Below, in pieces: positions 22,761 to 33,794 of a stretch of DNA of 64,000 nucleotides. The position numbers were made by a program, and so were the translations under genes. Source of the stretch: Tetrastigma voinierianum. Lineage: Eukaryota > Streptophyta > Magnoliopsida > Vitales > Vitaceae. Location of the stretch: assembly GCA_016808115.1 (NCBI GenBank), contig JAEQBH010001377.1, positions 372,001 to 436,000 of the forward strand. The letters run 5' to 3'. The stretch's first letter is position 1; every line of letters begins with the position of its first letter. The notes under the pieces were generated by a model. That model searched no databases. It worked only from the letters and a program-made list of their open reading frames with translations, and had not been told where the DNA came from.

Positions 22761-23239
22761 CAGTGCGGGGCGGGAATGATCCTAAAGAAAAGTCTCGAGA
22801 CCGTCTGGAGCCAGTATAAGCGAAGCGAAGACATTACCGTCGCGTGCCATCAGCTAAGCGACCTCGGTATCACAAGTCACGCGCAGTGCGAAGCGAGCAA
22901 TTCTGAGGTGGCGGCTCAGGATGAAATCAGATCCCGCGCGACAAGGGATAACGCGTAGTAATGCGAGTTACGGGGTATGGGCATCAGCACGGACAATTTG
23001 TAGCTACAATTGAGAAGAGAAATAGAATATTTGATACAGAGCGGATATCTTCGGCGTTTCGCATCTCTAGGAACCAAACCGAATCAAACCCGAAGCGGTT
23101 GGAACCATAATCCGACCCGGCTCGTACGGCCGCCATCTCGGCGGGCGAACATTCGGCTGTGACCCCCTGGGAGAAATCCATGTGATCTCGGGAGGATTTG
23201 CTGGAGGAGGAGAATCTAGTTCGGCTCGAAAGGCCCACC

Positions 23240-23790
23240 TACGTAGCATAAGATCAGGCGGCCATAGAAATGTCTGGTGATGTCGAAATTGCGCTGAATC
23301 GATACACCATAACGTTCGACTCGGATCTGGAAGGGTGCGGCACCCCAGTAGTGACCAATTTGGTAGTCCGCACAATTGTAGCCAACACCACGGAGTTCAC
23401 GGGTTTAATTGATAATGGGGCTGGGTGACATCATCTTCAGCGTCGGCCTTGACAAGAAGATGGGTATTGGAAGAGAGAAAATTTGGAACCGGAATCAACA
23501 CTCATCTCACGGGTTTTAGGGAGAAAGGTATTACCATTGGGCTCGATCCAGCTAGGTACCCAACCACGGGAGGCCCCTTGCCCAGCGGCGGCTTGGCGAC
23601 AAGGTTCATATAGTAGGCGGCTCCGTAAACGCCACACAATATCGCTGCTGGGCGACCCTCTCTCAACGCGATAAAGCCATCCCCTCGGCGCATACATGGT
23701 AGTTAAATTCTCGACGATCGCGGTCGGGGCGGTCCGAGGAGATCGGCGGTAGCGAGGGAATGTTACACGCTCTATGAAACAAAAGCGATT
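23240..23790 (+). pseudogene. E3 aspartic protease
   Basis: ITFDSDLEG, VVTNLVVRTIVANTTEF and LIDNGAG (about 23,410-23,428) correspond to the Tat protease with its DNG(S/A) active site. Further on, RVLGRKVLPLGSIQLGTQPR corresponds to the flap-to-C-terminal region and VRGDRR to the end. The frame shifts after the active site, so no complete protease can be read. Confidence 0.75.
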
Positions 23791-23796
23791 GACAGC

Positions 23797-24730
23797 GTGA
23801 ACATAGGCGAGAAGCGATGTCTGCGTGACGAGGTGCTCACCCGGCCCGAGCCCTCAGAGGAGTTAGAACCAGTGTCACTGGATGACGACCTAGAACATCT
23901 CGCCTACGTCGGCTCCAAACTAGCAGAAAACCTCAAAAGCCGCCTCACACAGTTTTTGAGACAGAACAGGGACATCTTCGCATGGAAACAGACAGACATG
24001 GGTGGAATCGCCCCCACAGTAATCACTCATAAACTGAACACCAACCCATCCTTCAGGCCGGTTAAGCAGCGGCGGGAGTTTCGCCCGAAGGCCAAAAGCC
24101 ATCAGGGGAGGTCGGCAAGCTCCTCAGGCGGGAGCGATCGGGGGGAGGTAGAGATATCACAGTGGTGGCTGTGTTGTGCTTTCGTCGAAGGCCAATGGCA
24201 AGTCGCGACTACGTATTGACTTCAGCGACAAATAAAGCGTACCAAGGGCCGAGCACCTACGCCGGGATCGACCTCATCGTAGATGCCCAGCTGCGGGACA
24301 CGAACTCCTTAGTTTATGGATGCATTTTCCGAGAATTCACAATCGAGGATCAGCATGGACCTCGGGGACGAGAAAAGACTTCATTACGTCCTGGCCTGAG
24401 GAACCTCGCTGCTCGAGGGTAATGCCGTTTGGACTCAGAATCTGCGGGAGGCGACCTACCCGAGAGGCTAGTAGACCGGATGTTCCAAAGCGGATAAATT
24501 ACCTTGATGGAGGTATACATAGGCGACATGTTGGTGAAGTCACACTAAGTCAGATCTCATATGCCCATCTCTACGGCGTTCCGAGATCTGAGGAATTATA
24601 ACATGAAAATTTGAACCCGGCCGTCATGTAGTGTCGTAGGAAAATTTATGGGTTTCATAGTTAACCACGGGGATTAGGCGAATCGAGGATAAAATAAGAG
24701 CGTTGCCAGGCATGCCCATCATCTCGGGAA
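23797..24730 (+). pseudogene. E3 reverse transcriptase
   Basis: 23,797-24,100 is intact and diagnostic: DDLEHLAYVGSKLAENLKSR, FLRQNRDIFAWKQTDMGGIA, ITHKLN and FRPVKQRREF. The fingers and palm follow in shifted frames: PTYAGIDLIVDA, REKTSLRPGLR, VMPFGLRI (24,419-24,442) and MEVYIGDMLVKSH (24,507-24,545). The catalytic box is YIGD instead of YIDD, which alone would inactivate it. FRDLRNYNMK and GKFMGFIVNH continue to the thumb. Confidence 0.9.
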
Positions 24731-24769
24731 TAAAGGAAGGTCAGTAATTTGTGAGGAAGGGTTGCGGCT

Positions 24770-25260
24770 CTAAAGCGAATTTCATTTCGAGCTTAGTGAT
24801 AAATGCGGCCCTTTCTTCAGTTACGAAGAAAGCCTTTAGTGGGACGAAAAATGCGAGAAGAAGCATTCATGGCATTAAAAACATACGAGTTCTCCTCAGT
24901 TCTAGTGAGTCCGGATTTGAAGGAGAACTCCTCACTTTAATATGGCAGAGTGTCAGTTTCTCAGCCGGTGCGGTGCTCGTCGAGGAGACAAAGCGAGTCC
25001 GGCTGCCAGGTTTACTCACTGCGGTCGAGGCATGAGAGGAGCCCGGAGGGAAAGGTGCCGAAAATGGAAAATTTGATACTAGTGGCTGGTATTTGCGACC
25101 GGAAGCTCAGTCCCTATTTCGGCTCACCATGGTCCCCAGCGAGTGCCCAATGAGCAGGTATTACACAAACCAGAAGTCTCCGGAAGGTTGATGAAGTGGG
25201 CCATAGAGCTAGGCGAGTTCGACATCGGGTACAAGCCGAAAACTGCGATAAAGGGGCGGA
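24770..25260 (+). pseudogene. E3 RNase H (gypsy type)
   Basis: KAFSGTKNARRS (24,830) opens the connection. SVSFSAGAVLVEETKRVRLP (24,950) corresponds to the AVSAVLVRE core. KMENLILVAGICDRKLSPYF (25,066) and SGRLMKWAIELGEFDIGYK (25,180, shifted) follow. Frames are broken at least four times. Confidence 0.8.
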
Positions 25261-25324
25261 GGTCATGTAGGCTTTGTCATGAGTTAAGCTCCCGATAGAA
25301 CTGCTGAGCCCACACGGTCGGAAG

Positions 25325-25560
25325 GGGCGACCTCGTATGGAAACTCTACGCCAGACGAAGCCTCGAGCACACGGGAGCGGAGCGAGGCTTAATCCTCACC
25401 TCACGAAGGGATGGACATTGAACACACCTCAGGTTTTAGGTTCCATGCTTCATTAATGAAGAATTTGAGTATAGGAGGGCCGTCTGCGGGCCTCGACCTG
25501 CCACTCATTGAGATTGACCGGCTAGGAGTCCACGGCTGACTCTGGCCCAGGTGGTCGACG
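25325..25560 (+). pseudogene. E3 second, archaeal-type RNase H
   Basis: VWKLYADEASSTR (25,335) matches the WxLYVDGAS start of the extra RNase H found only in Tat-lineage elements. GMDIEHTSGFRFHAS (25,409) and AGLDLPL (25,487) match its EHxLRFxFxASNNEAEYEAL and AGLxLA blocks, the EAEYEAL acidic segment being mutated. Its place between gypsy RNase H and integrase is the known one. This is the best evidence for the Tat assignment. Confidence 0.75.
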
Positions 25561-25899
25561 GATAGAAGATACATACGAAGGGCCAAAAAGTGAGGTGTGA
25601 TGGTTACATCTCCAAAGAAAGGTCCGTGCTTTGCTAAAAAGTTTGTATTAGTTGGTCAATCCACGATCCCAGGCGGAGAATACGTGAAGCGCCTTGGCGA
25701 AACTAATACCCAAACCTTGCAAGAAGATCTCGGCCGAATTGACCCCTATCGAATACCTAGCAGAGCCATCTATCGACCCTAGCAGCATGGTAGTCGCCCG
25801 GTGGGATCCATCTTAGAGCTGGATGGACCCTGTTGGGATGCAACTGTGTGAACCACGGACGACCGAAAGAAGCATCTAAGATAAGAGTAAGGTCTTCTA

Positions 25900-27060
25900 G
25901 GTTTACCAATCACAAGGGTAGCCTTTACAAGCGAGGATTCTTCACACCCTTCCTGAAATGCATAGCGGGAGAAGACACTGAATATGTGCTAAGAGAAGTG
26001 CACGAAGGAATATGTGGGAACCATATGTCGAATTTCGAGCTAGCGGGAAAGTTTTGAGCGGGGGATACCTCTTTTGGCCGCGTGCTTAAAGATCACGACC
26101 GACTTAGTCGGGAGATCACCGAATGCAGGGAACACGCAAATATCACGCCTCCGTCGGGCCCCTAACGTCGATTACCCATTTACAACCATTCAGTGATGGG
26201 GGTTGGACATATTGGGACCCATTTGCCCATCGGCAAGAGACGATACAAATTCATAATTGCCATGGTGGATTATTTCACTGCGGTAAGGCGAAGCCGAACC
26301 TTTAGCCACGATTCTGAGCAAAGATCATAATTTCGTATGGCGAGCCATCATATGCGAATTTGGCATCCACAAACCTGATATGAACTGATGGAAACGGATT
26401 CAGCAATGACACAAATTCGAAATTTTGTGCGAGCTCGGGATCAAAAATTGTGTCGTCTGGCCTTTTGTGATCAAACGGAATGAGCCCGAAGTCACCATCA
26501 GAACCCTTAAAGCTGCCTTGAAGACCAAGTTGGAGGATCTCAAAGGAAGTTGGGTAGAATACCTCCCAGGAGTCTTATGGGCCTACAAGGGGCTGACACG
26601 AAGTCGACAACTGCGGGGAGACCCCATTTGCTGTTTGAGTGAAGCGAGTAGCCCGGTTGAGGTTGGAATAAAATCTCCTAGAGTCGAGGAGTTAGCATCG
26701 GAGGAGCAAAATGACGAGACCTGCGTGCGAACTTGGAACTCTGGATGAAACGTGACGGAGTTGACCCGGCGCACGGAGAGAGTGTCGAGGGAAAATAGCC
26801 CGAGGGTACTACAACGAAGAATTGAGCCCAGAAGTTACATGCCGGGGGATTTGGTCTTAAAAAAACTACTGCCAGCAAGGAAGAATCCAACACATAGGAA
26901 ACTAGGCCCCAACTGGGAAGGTCCTTACGCAATAGCAGTCGTCGGACCGAGGCAATTATGAGCTCAAACGGAGGAGGAAAAATCTTACAACATACATGGA
27001 GCGGGCTGAGAGCGTTTCTATCGGTAGGCATCGGTTCGTAATGAACCTTATCCAAGTCTC
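25900..27060 (+). pseudogene. E3 integrase and C-terminal tail
   Basis: FLKCIAGEDTEYVLREVHEG and CGNH (25,950-26,026) are the zinc-binding N-terminus. LTSITHLQPFSDG and FAHRQETIQ (26,165-26,245) with MVDYFT (26,262, shifted) are the catalytic core start. CELGIKNCV (26,428) and LKAALKTKLEDLKGSWVEYL, PGVLWAYKGLTRSR (26,510-26,610) follow. The tail has SYMPGDLVLKKLLPARKNP and KLGPNWEGPY (26,835-26,930). At least five frame breaks occur. Confidence 0.88.
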
Positions 27061-27232
27061 ATGTGATGAGTCAAGCACACTTGAGTAATTTAGTATCTCA
27101 GTCAGATATATAAAGAAACATACACAATAGAAAACTCACTTAAAAATAAAAGCCTCTCTTTATTCCAGATAAGATCATATTCGAGTTTGTCGGTGAATTG
27201 CCTCGAAAAACACTCGGTACAAGCAATTGGGC

Positions 27233-27465
27233 TAAAAAAAAAAAAAAAAAAAAGGAGGAGACAAAGGAGAAAGACGGAGAATAAAGAGAAAAGAGAGGTG
27301 TGATAGGGGAGAAAGAAAGAGGGAAAAAGATGGAGACAAAGGAGAAAAGACGGAAAAAAGGGAAAAGCGGATGAAGTGTGGAAGAAGAAAGAAGGGAGAA
27401 AAGAAAGAGAGGAAGAGAGGTAGAAAGGAGGAGGAAGAAGATAAAAGAAAAAGCGAGTGCGGCGC
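27233..27465 (+). repeat. Poly(A) and 210-base purine tract in E3
   Basis: About 20 A are followed by over 200 bases of nearly pure purine (gaggaga, aagaga, ggagaaaga). Long homopurine runs can adopt triplex structure and can mimic a polypurine tract, but this one is far from the 3' LTR. Reverse-strand leucine/serine/phenylalanine-rich frames over it are artefacts. Confidence 0.9.
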
Positions 27466-27940
27466 AGTTTCCACCCCCTCCGAGACGCATTTCTAACAAA
27501 AAGCTAAGGAACAACATGGCTCCCGTAAAGGGAGACTGAAAAACTGACTCCACGCGTAGAGGCCGGAAGATGGTCAAAGGCGTCGGAGGAACTCAGTGAC
27601 GGCCCGGGCGTCAGGCATCCATCGAGGGCGAGACTTCATCCACCCATTGGGAAGCGGAGATCTCAAAGTACCGAATCTGAAGACGGCGAACCACCACTTA
27701 TAAAGAGGCGAGTAGTGGAAAACTCCGCCTTGATACGTTGAATTCTCCATAAATTAGCATTAATGATGGCTCGCCCCTTTTCGAGAATATATGAGGCGTT
27801 TCAGTTCACCAAAACCCTTCGCACACTGAAAGTCACGCACAACGTGTCGGTCCCCTTCCCAGCCCAGGCTCTACTGCACGGGCCTTGTGTTGCCTCGGGA
27901 GTCGAGACCGGTGCGACTACATAGCCATTCGGCTTAGGCG
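27466..27940. other. E3 3' untranslated spacer
   Basis: Non-coding sequence between the purine tract and the tandem array. No feature is recognised beyond short GC-rich stretches. Confidence 0.5.
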
Positions 27941-27984
27941 CCATGAGCCATAACGCGGGAGCCCAGTACTCACTTTGTGAGCTC

Positions 27985-28790
27985 CTCCCTACAATTCATA
28001 TCGACAAGGCTCGTCCCTCCACTAAGGGCGACGAGCCCCTACTGTCCACGGTGGCAGGCCGCCCATTGCCAGCTCAGACAGCGGGCTCATGCTATTCATA
28101 TCGGCCAGGCTCGTCCCTCCACTAAGAGCGCCCAGGCCCCTACTGTCCACATTGGCAGACCTTCGCCTCAGAGACGGGGCGGGCTCATGCTAATTCCTTA
28201 TCGACAAGGCTCGTCCCTCCACTAAGAATGGCCCAGGCCTGCGTCCACGATGGCGAGCCGCCCCGCTCCTACGCTCAGACGGGCGGGCTCATGCTAATTC
28301 ATATCGACAAGGCTCGTCCCTCCACTAGAATGGCTTGAGCCTACTGGCTCCTGATGGCCAGGCCCTTGCCTCGAACTGGCGGGCTCACACTTACAATTCA
28401 TATCCCACAAGGCTGCGTCCCTCCCGCTTTAAGAATGGCCCAGGCCTACTATTTCACGATGGCGAGCCCTTCGCTGCACTCCAGACAGGCGGGCTCACAC
28501 TTACAATTCATATCCACAAAGCTCGTCCCTCCACTCGGGAGGCGGCAGCTTGGAAGGCCTATGTCGTGGCAGGCGCCGCTGCACTCCCGGGCGGCGGGCT
28601 CGCCGCGCAATTCACTTATCAGCGCTCGTCGCCGGCTCGGAATGGCGAGCGCACTGTCATTGAAGGCCGCTGCGTACCTCGAGCGGAGGAAGCGTACGAT
28701 ACCGGCATTGGCGGGCTCCCATCAACTCAGGCAGATGAGCTCCACATTACTCACTGACAATCTCTCGTCAATTCGAAGGAAAGACCTGCA
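27985..28790 (+). repeat. Tandem array of about 100-bp units in E3
   Basis: Units begin aaggctcgtccctccac at about 28,008, 28,108, 28,208, 28,311, 28,411 and 28,520, with degraded units near 28,621 and 28,759. Each includes catggc/gatggcgagcc, a cagacgggcgggctca box and aattcatatc before the next start. Spacing is 100-110 bases. Divergence rises towards the 3' side. Confidence 0.85.
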
Positions 28791-29399
28791 TTGGCCGTTA
28801 AAGGCGAGGCCCTTCGGCTGCACATGGGGCAGACGGGCTCCATCGCCACCTCAAACTCATATTGGCGAAGCTTTCTCGATATGGGCGAATCCCCCCTTTG
28901 TTCCTCCGGACCAGCTCCTCACCTTGAGACGGCGGGTGCTTTCGATTCACATTTCCATTAACAAGCCATTCACCCAAAATTCGACATGAAGCGAGCTCTC
29001 CTTTCACCTTGTTCCCGATGACTCCGCTGACCACATAATTTGGGAACCAAACCAGGACAAACAGAATAGTATACAAAATTTCAACGATGCAGTTTAAATT
29101 ACTAGGACCAATAGTCGGGTTTTTGCTTCCGGAAAAAGAATAAAGATATCTCGGCCCGAACCTGAGTTTCAAAATAAGTATTTATTGAAAGGAAGGTTAC
29201 CTGGTCTCGGGCCAATTTGACAAAAGGGGAAGGTCGACGCCCGGAAAGTATAAGAGAGTCAAGAATTCAGGCGTCGGACGATGAAGAGAATGAGAAGGGA
29301 TCTCGGTAGAGTAAGCGGGCTCACAGGAATGGTCGTATCGGAGGGACCCACCAGCCTTGGGAGGTCAAAATTGAAATCTAGATCCGAGCACGCCCAACG

Positions 29400-31790
29400 G
29401 CCTTCAGTTGAAAATGAGCAATCTAAGCCCAAGTATCACACCCGCTTGATCTCGCAATTGTTTGATAACCTCATCCTCTAAGCAACCACACACTTGTCGA
29501 TGAAGACCGCTTGAACCATTACATTCATCGCTCAACCGTCTCTGACACCCTGCAAATCGAAGACTCACGACGAGCAGCCTCCAACAACACCTTGCCCTCT
29601 CTCGAACTCGCGACACAATTTCGAAGGTTTTTCTTCGCACTCAAACCACCGCACTCCACAAGCCCGTCGGGCGATCTGCTCACCCTGGGAGGTGACGAAG
29701 CCTTCCAACCGGAGCTCACCCTCGGCGCACTTCAAATTCTCTCGAGTCTCAACCAAATCATTTCGCAGTAACCCGGTCATCCGAACCTCCCGAAAGCCGC
29801 TCACCTTCGCAACCGCCCGACCTCGCTCTCTATTCTCTGCCCGAGCACGAGCCAATGAAGTATGCTTAAGATCGACGGCCAGATTTCTTCTCGATCAACA
29901 GATGCGCCCGTCTCGCAGCCTCGCTCCGCCTCGGGCAAGGGAGGCCACCTTCACTTTATACCCGGGCGATCTTCACATGTTTCTATCCAAGATGGCCTGT
30001 CTGTGCCCTTCAAATGAGGCAACAGACGTCAAACATGGAAATAATGCTCAAGATGTAACAAACATGGAGTGTGCCACAATAACGGACTTACCGAAGCGAA
30101 TCCTCAAAAGACGATAGCTTCATCAACCAAGAATCCCCTTCGAGCGCCCAACGCCGACTCCGTATGATGTGACGAGATGGCACTCCGCCGCAGTTCCTGC
30201 ACTAGGCAAAGAATCTCCGATCGCATTAGTTTTGCTTTCAATTTCTTCTTCTTCAACTCCGCTGCCTTCTCGAGGAGAGGACTGCACTCCGGTCGTAAGG
30301 CGGATTCCATAGCACTTGGCCATAGGCAGAGCCGCTGCTGGCTGGGCGACGGTGCGCCTTAAAAGACTTTCATTTCTGGCGACATGCTTAGGGAAGACAA
30401 GAAGGTCAGCCGAGGCGCACGACTCCCGCTCTAGCTCACGGATTGTGAGAAGAGGGGAACACGCCAGATCCAGCCTCGCTGGGCTACTATGCCCCTCCAG
30501 CCCCTGACAGAGAAGAAGGGGAGGCACCTCCAACTTCTAAATCCGCCGAACCTACGGCCCTTTCAGGAGTCCAGCTTTTTTCTTCACACCCGGGGCTTCC
30601 ACAGATGTCGCCTCAAATGAATTAAAAATCTCTCCCCGGTAGAGTGGCAATAGCGGCCCAAAGGAGAAAACTCCAATGGTAGAAAGAGGCGAGGCTCCTG
30701 CACGCCAGGACGCGTGCGAGTGCTTGGGAGGAACTGGGAATATTCGACTTTATCAGCCCTGCATAAGAACGAGCAGAGCATTCCTTCCACGCAGAGCCAC
30801 ACCCATCCCCGCCGCCAGGTCAAGACTAACATCCGGGAAACATATGGCTTAAGGTCGTGAATAGTCGATCGCCTCTGCACAAATCAAACCAAAATAATGC
30901 AACACTCAATGGCGTTACTGTGCACTGACATCTGGCAAACACCAGGTATCACACTATCACGAGTCATACTCCCGCCAACCACAATCATGAATGACATCGG
31001 GTCCTTTCCATGACCGATGCGACGAAGGAAGGTCCGAGATCACCAATGGAGACCCAAAATGCCCGAAAATATATAAAACCCTCTCGTAAAGAGCTCATCT
31101 GACCGAAAAAGATGGAGGAACAGAGCCACATTGGGGATGCCAAACCCTCTATCTTTAAAAAAGATCAATAAACCAACTAAAATACCCCAACCATTGGGAG
31201 CCAACTGGGAAGGATAGATGTTGAAATGTTGAAGAACTTCTTTTATAAAGGATGCCAAGACCGCGTATTGAAAGCAACTTCAAAAAACAAACCATACCTG
31301 TGCACGAGGCTGTAAAGGTCAAAACATCCGGGACCATACTGACACCAGAAGAGGCCGATAACGTCAACAAAAAGTAGACCTATAAAGGACCACCCTCATT
31401 GGGTCACCTCAAAGGAATGCTCAACGGCGGCCCCAGATAGCGTCCGAATTGGGATATTTGACGTTTATCTTCTTTTTCCTCGCTTAAGGGTGCGGGAGGC
31501 GCTCCGAGCGTGCCGAGGCCAAACAACCGCCAAACAAGCGAAACGCCCCACCGCCCGACCGGCCAACAAGACCATCGAGCACGCAGCAGGAGAAAGTTTC
31601 CGACCCATGACGTAAGTGCAAACGAAATCCGCACGATCAACCCTAGAGCCCTCGGGTCGTATCAATCGAAAGAAACACAACAGATTCGTGGATGCCATGC
31701 CCAGAATGAGAAGAAAACGCCGTAAAGGGACCCAAATTAATCGAACAGATAGGAGAAAATCCGTAATCGAATACAAGAACGCCAAGAAAT
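29400..31790 (-). pseudogene. Antisense accessory frame of E3 (Transposase_28-like)
   Basis: The minus strand reads a hydrophobic N-terminal stretch (31,465-31,785), then QHFNIYPSQLAPNGWGIL and LFLHLFRSDELFTRGFYIFS (31,080-31,230), then LVISDLPSSHRSWKG (about 31,000-31,042), the PF04195 signature in correct order. The C-terminal part holds charged helical stretches: ELKKKKLKAKLMRSEI (30,215-30,262) and LVETRENLKCAEGELRLEGF (29,690-29,750). It parallels the E0 frame but is more damaged. It runs opposite to gag-pol, as antisense extra genes of Tat elements do. Confidence 0.65.
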
Positions 31791-32010
31791 ATAAAGATTA
31801 AAAGTGGGGAAGTTCTAGACTAAAGGAAGTCGAACTTAGAAAGGTCGACAAGAAACAAGGGAAACAAAGAGAGTATGAAAAAACAAGCTGAACTCAAGAG
31901 CCATCATTAACGCACCACGGTATTTATCACGACAGTTAATTAATCTACATCCAGTGCACTGGAAATAAATAACCTGCCGCAGATTAATCACGCTCGTCAC
32001 TTCGCCATCC

Positions 32011-32020
32011 GCACACAAGG
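32011..32020 (+). other. E3 polypurine tract region
   Basis: gcacacaaggg precedes tcgggggcaac at the LTR start. It is a short, weak purine tract. The boundary is uncertain by a few bases because the first LTR bases also read as purine. Confidence 0.4.
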
Positions 32021-32737
32021 GTCGGGGGCAACCGATAGGATACAGAACTGGCCGTGCATTTCACTCGCAAATTTCAAAAGAGCTGAGGGTCGTGCCACGT
32101 CCATATCCTTCCATAACAAATCAACAAAAGCCCAAACTGCAGTCCGTAACATGGATTGAAGAACGGAAGGCCCACGGCTACCAACTATATTCTTTACAAC
32201 AATGTGATGGTAGAATATTCCCTAAGAGACGTCCTATCAAGTCCTATTATAAAGGGAAGGAAAAGCAACAAATGGCCGTTAGTTGAATATCCCCCAACAA
32301 GGAAGGAGGATTACTCCAAATAAACTCTTTTGACTAATCCATTGCTGAATCTAAGGAAGACTACATGAGGAAACCTATCCTCCAAAGGGAAGAACCCGAA
32401 TCATCGTCAAAATTGAATGAATATCCATTACAAATACAAGGCCGCTCCAACACGAAAAGGTACGCCAATACTAAGCAACGGGAGGATTCTCTCTCTCTTC
32501 TCTCAGACGGAATCTGACTTAGGCATCGGAGCGGCCCCGGGCGAAGCCCCCGCCGGCCCCTCTTCCTTTTTGTTCTTCTTGCAGGAACAAGCCGCATCCG
32601 GACCCGGTAGATCAGCATTGCGGTATTCCTACCCCAGCCCAAACGTCCCAAGATCCTTCGGGCCAGTTTCACAGCTCTCGTTCAAATTTCAACGACCAAC
32701 ACGCCTCCAAATTTCAGCCCTATGGAAAAAGGCATCA
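32021..32737 (+). repeat. E3 3' LTR
   Basis: This is the partner of 20,911-21,630, with the same length within a few bases. It ends aaaaaggcatca like the 5' copy. Confidence 0.85.
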
Positions 32738-33460
32738 TCATTATCATTGACTCAAATCCCAAATGGAATACTAGTGATGCTCATCATAGCATGACAAAAG
32801 TTGTTCATTATTCTAATCCTTTCTTAAAATTAAGTAGATGGAAAGTTTTGTAGAAGCTGATTGTTCGTATTGTTTTTGAAAAACTGCTCTTGAGAATGCT
32901 TTTTAAAACACTAAGAATACTATTTGGAAATTGTTTTGTTTAAATTTATTGTTTAATGTATTTTATGTGTCTTGTAGAACAAAAATAAATAAAAACTGGA
33001 AACCAAACGTGTTTTTACTGTTTTCCCTATTCACCTTGTTTTTGGAGAATAAAAAACAATTTTCAAAAATAAAAATCAAACAGTTACTAAGTTTCTAATT
33101 ACCTCATGGTAAGGTTTTTTCAAGAGAAAGGACTTTGAAATGCCTTTCCAAGTCTTCGATCAAGTTTGATCATCTGATATAAAAGTCAATTGGTTTGCAA
33201 ATGAAATGATCAAAATTCAATTCAAGAAATGATATCAAATTCAATGTCATGGGTTAGAATTACTGAGCATCCCTTGTTGGTGTGAGGGATTATTTGAGCA
33301 TGACATTGTCACGTTAAACCCAACGGATGAGTCATCTCAATAATCGTGATTGAATGTGAAAAAGGCTTAGTCTAGCCTCATAAAATACCAATTAGCTTTT
33401 GAAAGAGATGATCAAACTCAATCACAACCAAGTCATAAAATTAAGGGAGAAATCGAGGAA
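32738..33460. other. AT-rich interval without recognised genes
   Basis: Between E3 and the copia C LTR. I see no frame, RNA gene or clear repeat. The segment 32,870-33,090 (gaaaaactgctcttgag ... ttttcaaaaataaaaatcaa) could be a decayed MITE, but its ends are not convincing. Confidence 0.4.
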
Positions 33461-33753
33461 ATGATCCAAAATAATACACCGTCTCATTTCTGTGGAAATA
33501 TTTATCAAATCATGAAAATCGTGGAATAGTGGTGATAAGAATCTTGAGAAGAAAACAAAAAAGAATACACACAATTTTACGTGGTTCGTATGTGCCTGCC
33601 ATCCATGGGAATGACGGCGAACTTTTCACTATCACCAAATAGGGTTACATAGAAGGATATTTATAATAACCCTGGATATGACCAAGTTACAAAAATACCC
33701 ATATACCCCGCCTATATCAGGAGGTCATCACAGACAAACTCGATATTCTCGCA
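33460..33753 (-). repeat. Copia C 3' LTR (partial)
   Basis: It starts TGCGAGAATATCGAGTTTG on the minus strand after a purine tract. The plus strand holds cacaattttacgtggttcg, a block typical of copia LTRs. The far end is not resolved. Confidence 0.55.
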
Positions 33754-33775
33754 CCCCCACACCTCCACTCCAAAA
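33754..33775 (-). other. Copia C polypurine tract
   Basis: The minus strand reads ggagtggaggtgtgggggtg directly before the LTR start, with a run of A upstream. A second, longer purine tract at 34,122-34,160 is part of the 340-base duplication. Confidence 0.6.
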
Positions 33776-33794
33776 AAAAAAAAATAGGTTATGC

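Larger units (their letters stand above)
20911..32737 (+). mobile_element. E3: full-length Tat-lineage Ty3/gypsy retrotransposon with antisense accessory frame
   Basis: An 11.8-kb element with 5' LTR 20,911-21,630 and 3' LTR about 32,021-32,737. It holds gag (22,190-22,760), protease (23,240-23,790), RT (23,860-24,730), RNase H (24,770-25,260), a second archaeal-type RNase H (25,325-25,560) and integrase (25,900-27,060). A purine tract, a tandem-repeat array and an antisense Transposase_28-type frame (29,400-31,790) follow before the 3' LTR. Two RNase H domains and the antisense extra gene are marks of the Tat lineage. All frames are broken. No target duplication was found (gctaa left, tcatt right), so it is old or a junction is misread. 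Confidence 0.9.

Noticed and set aside
27140..27577. 145-codon minus-strand frame, leucine/serine/phenylalanine-rich
   Set aside because: It is produced by the purine tract read in reverse, not a membrane protein.
28008..28790. Regularly spaced repeats resembling a CRISPR array
   Set aside because: Units are about 100 bases, repeat over their full length, decay gradually and lie inside a plant retrotransposon.
28335..28989. Longest frame in the window, 211 codons
   Set aside because: It runs through the tandem array and beyond with repeat-derived composition; no domain, and it lies outside the E3 gag-pol order.
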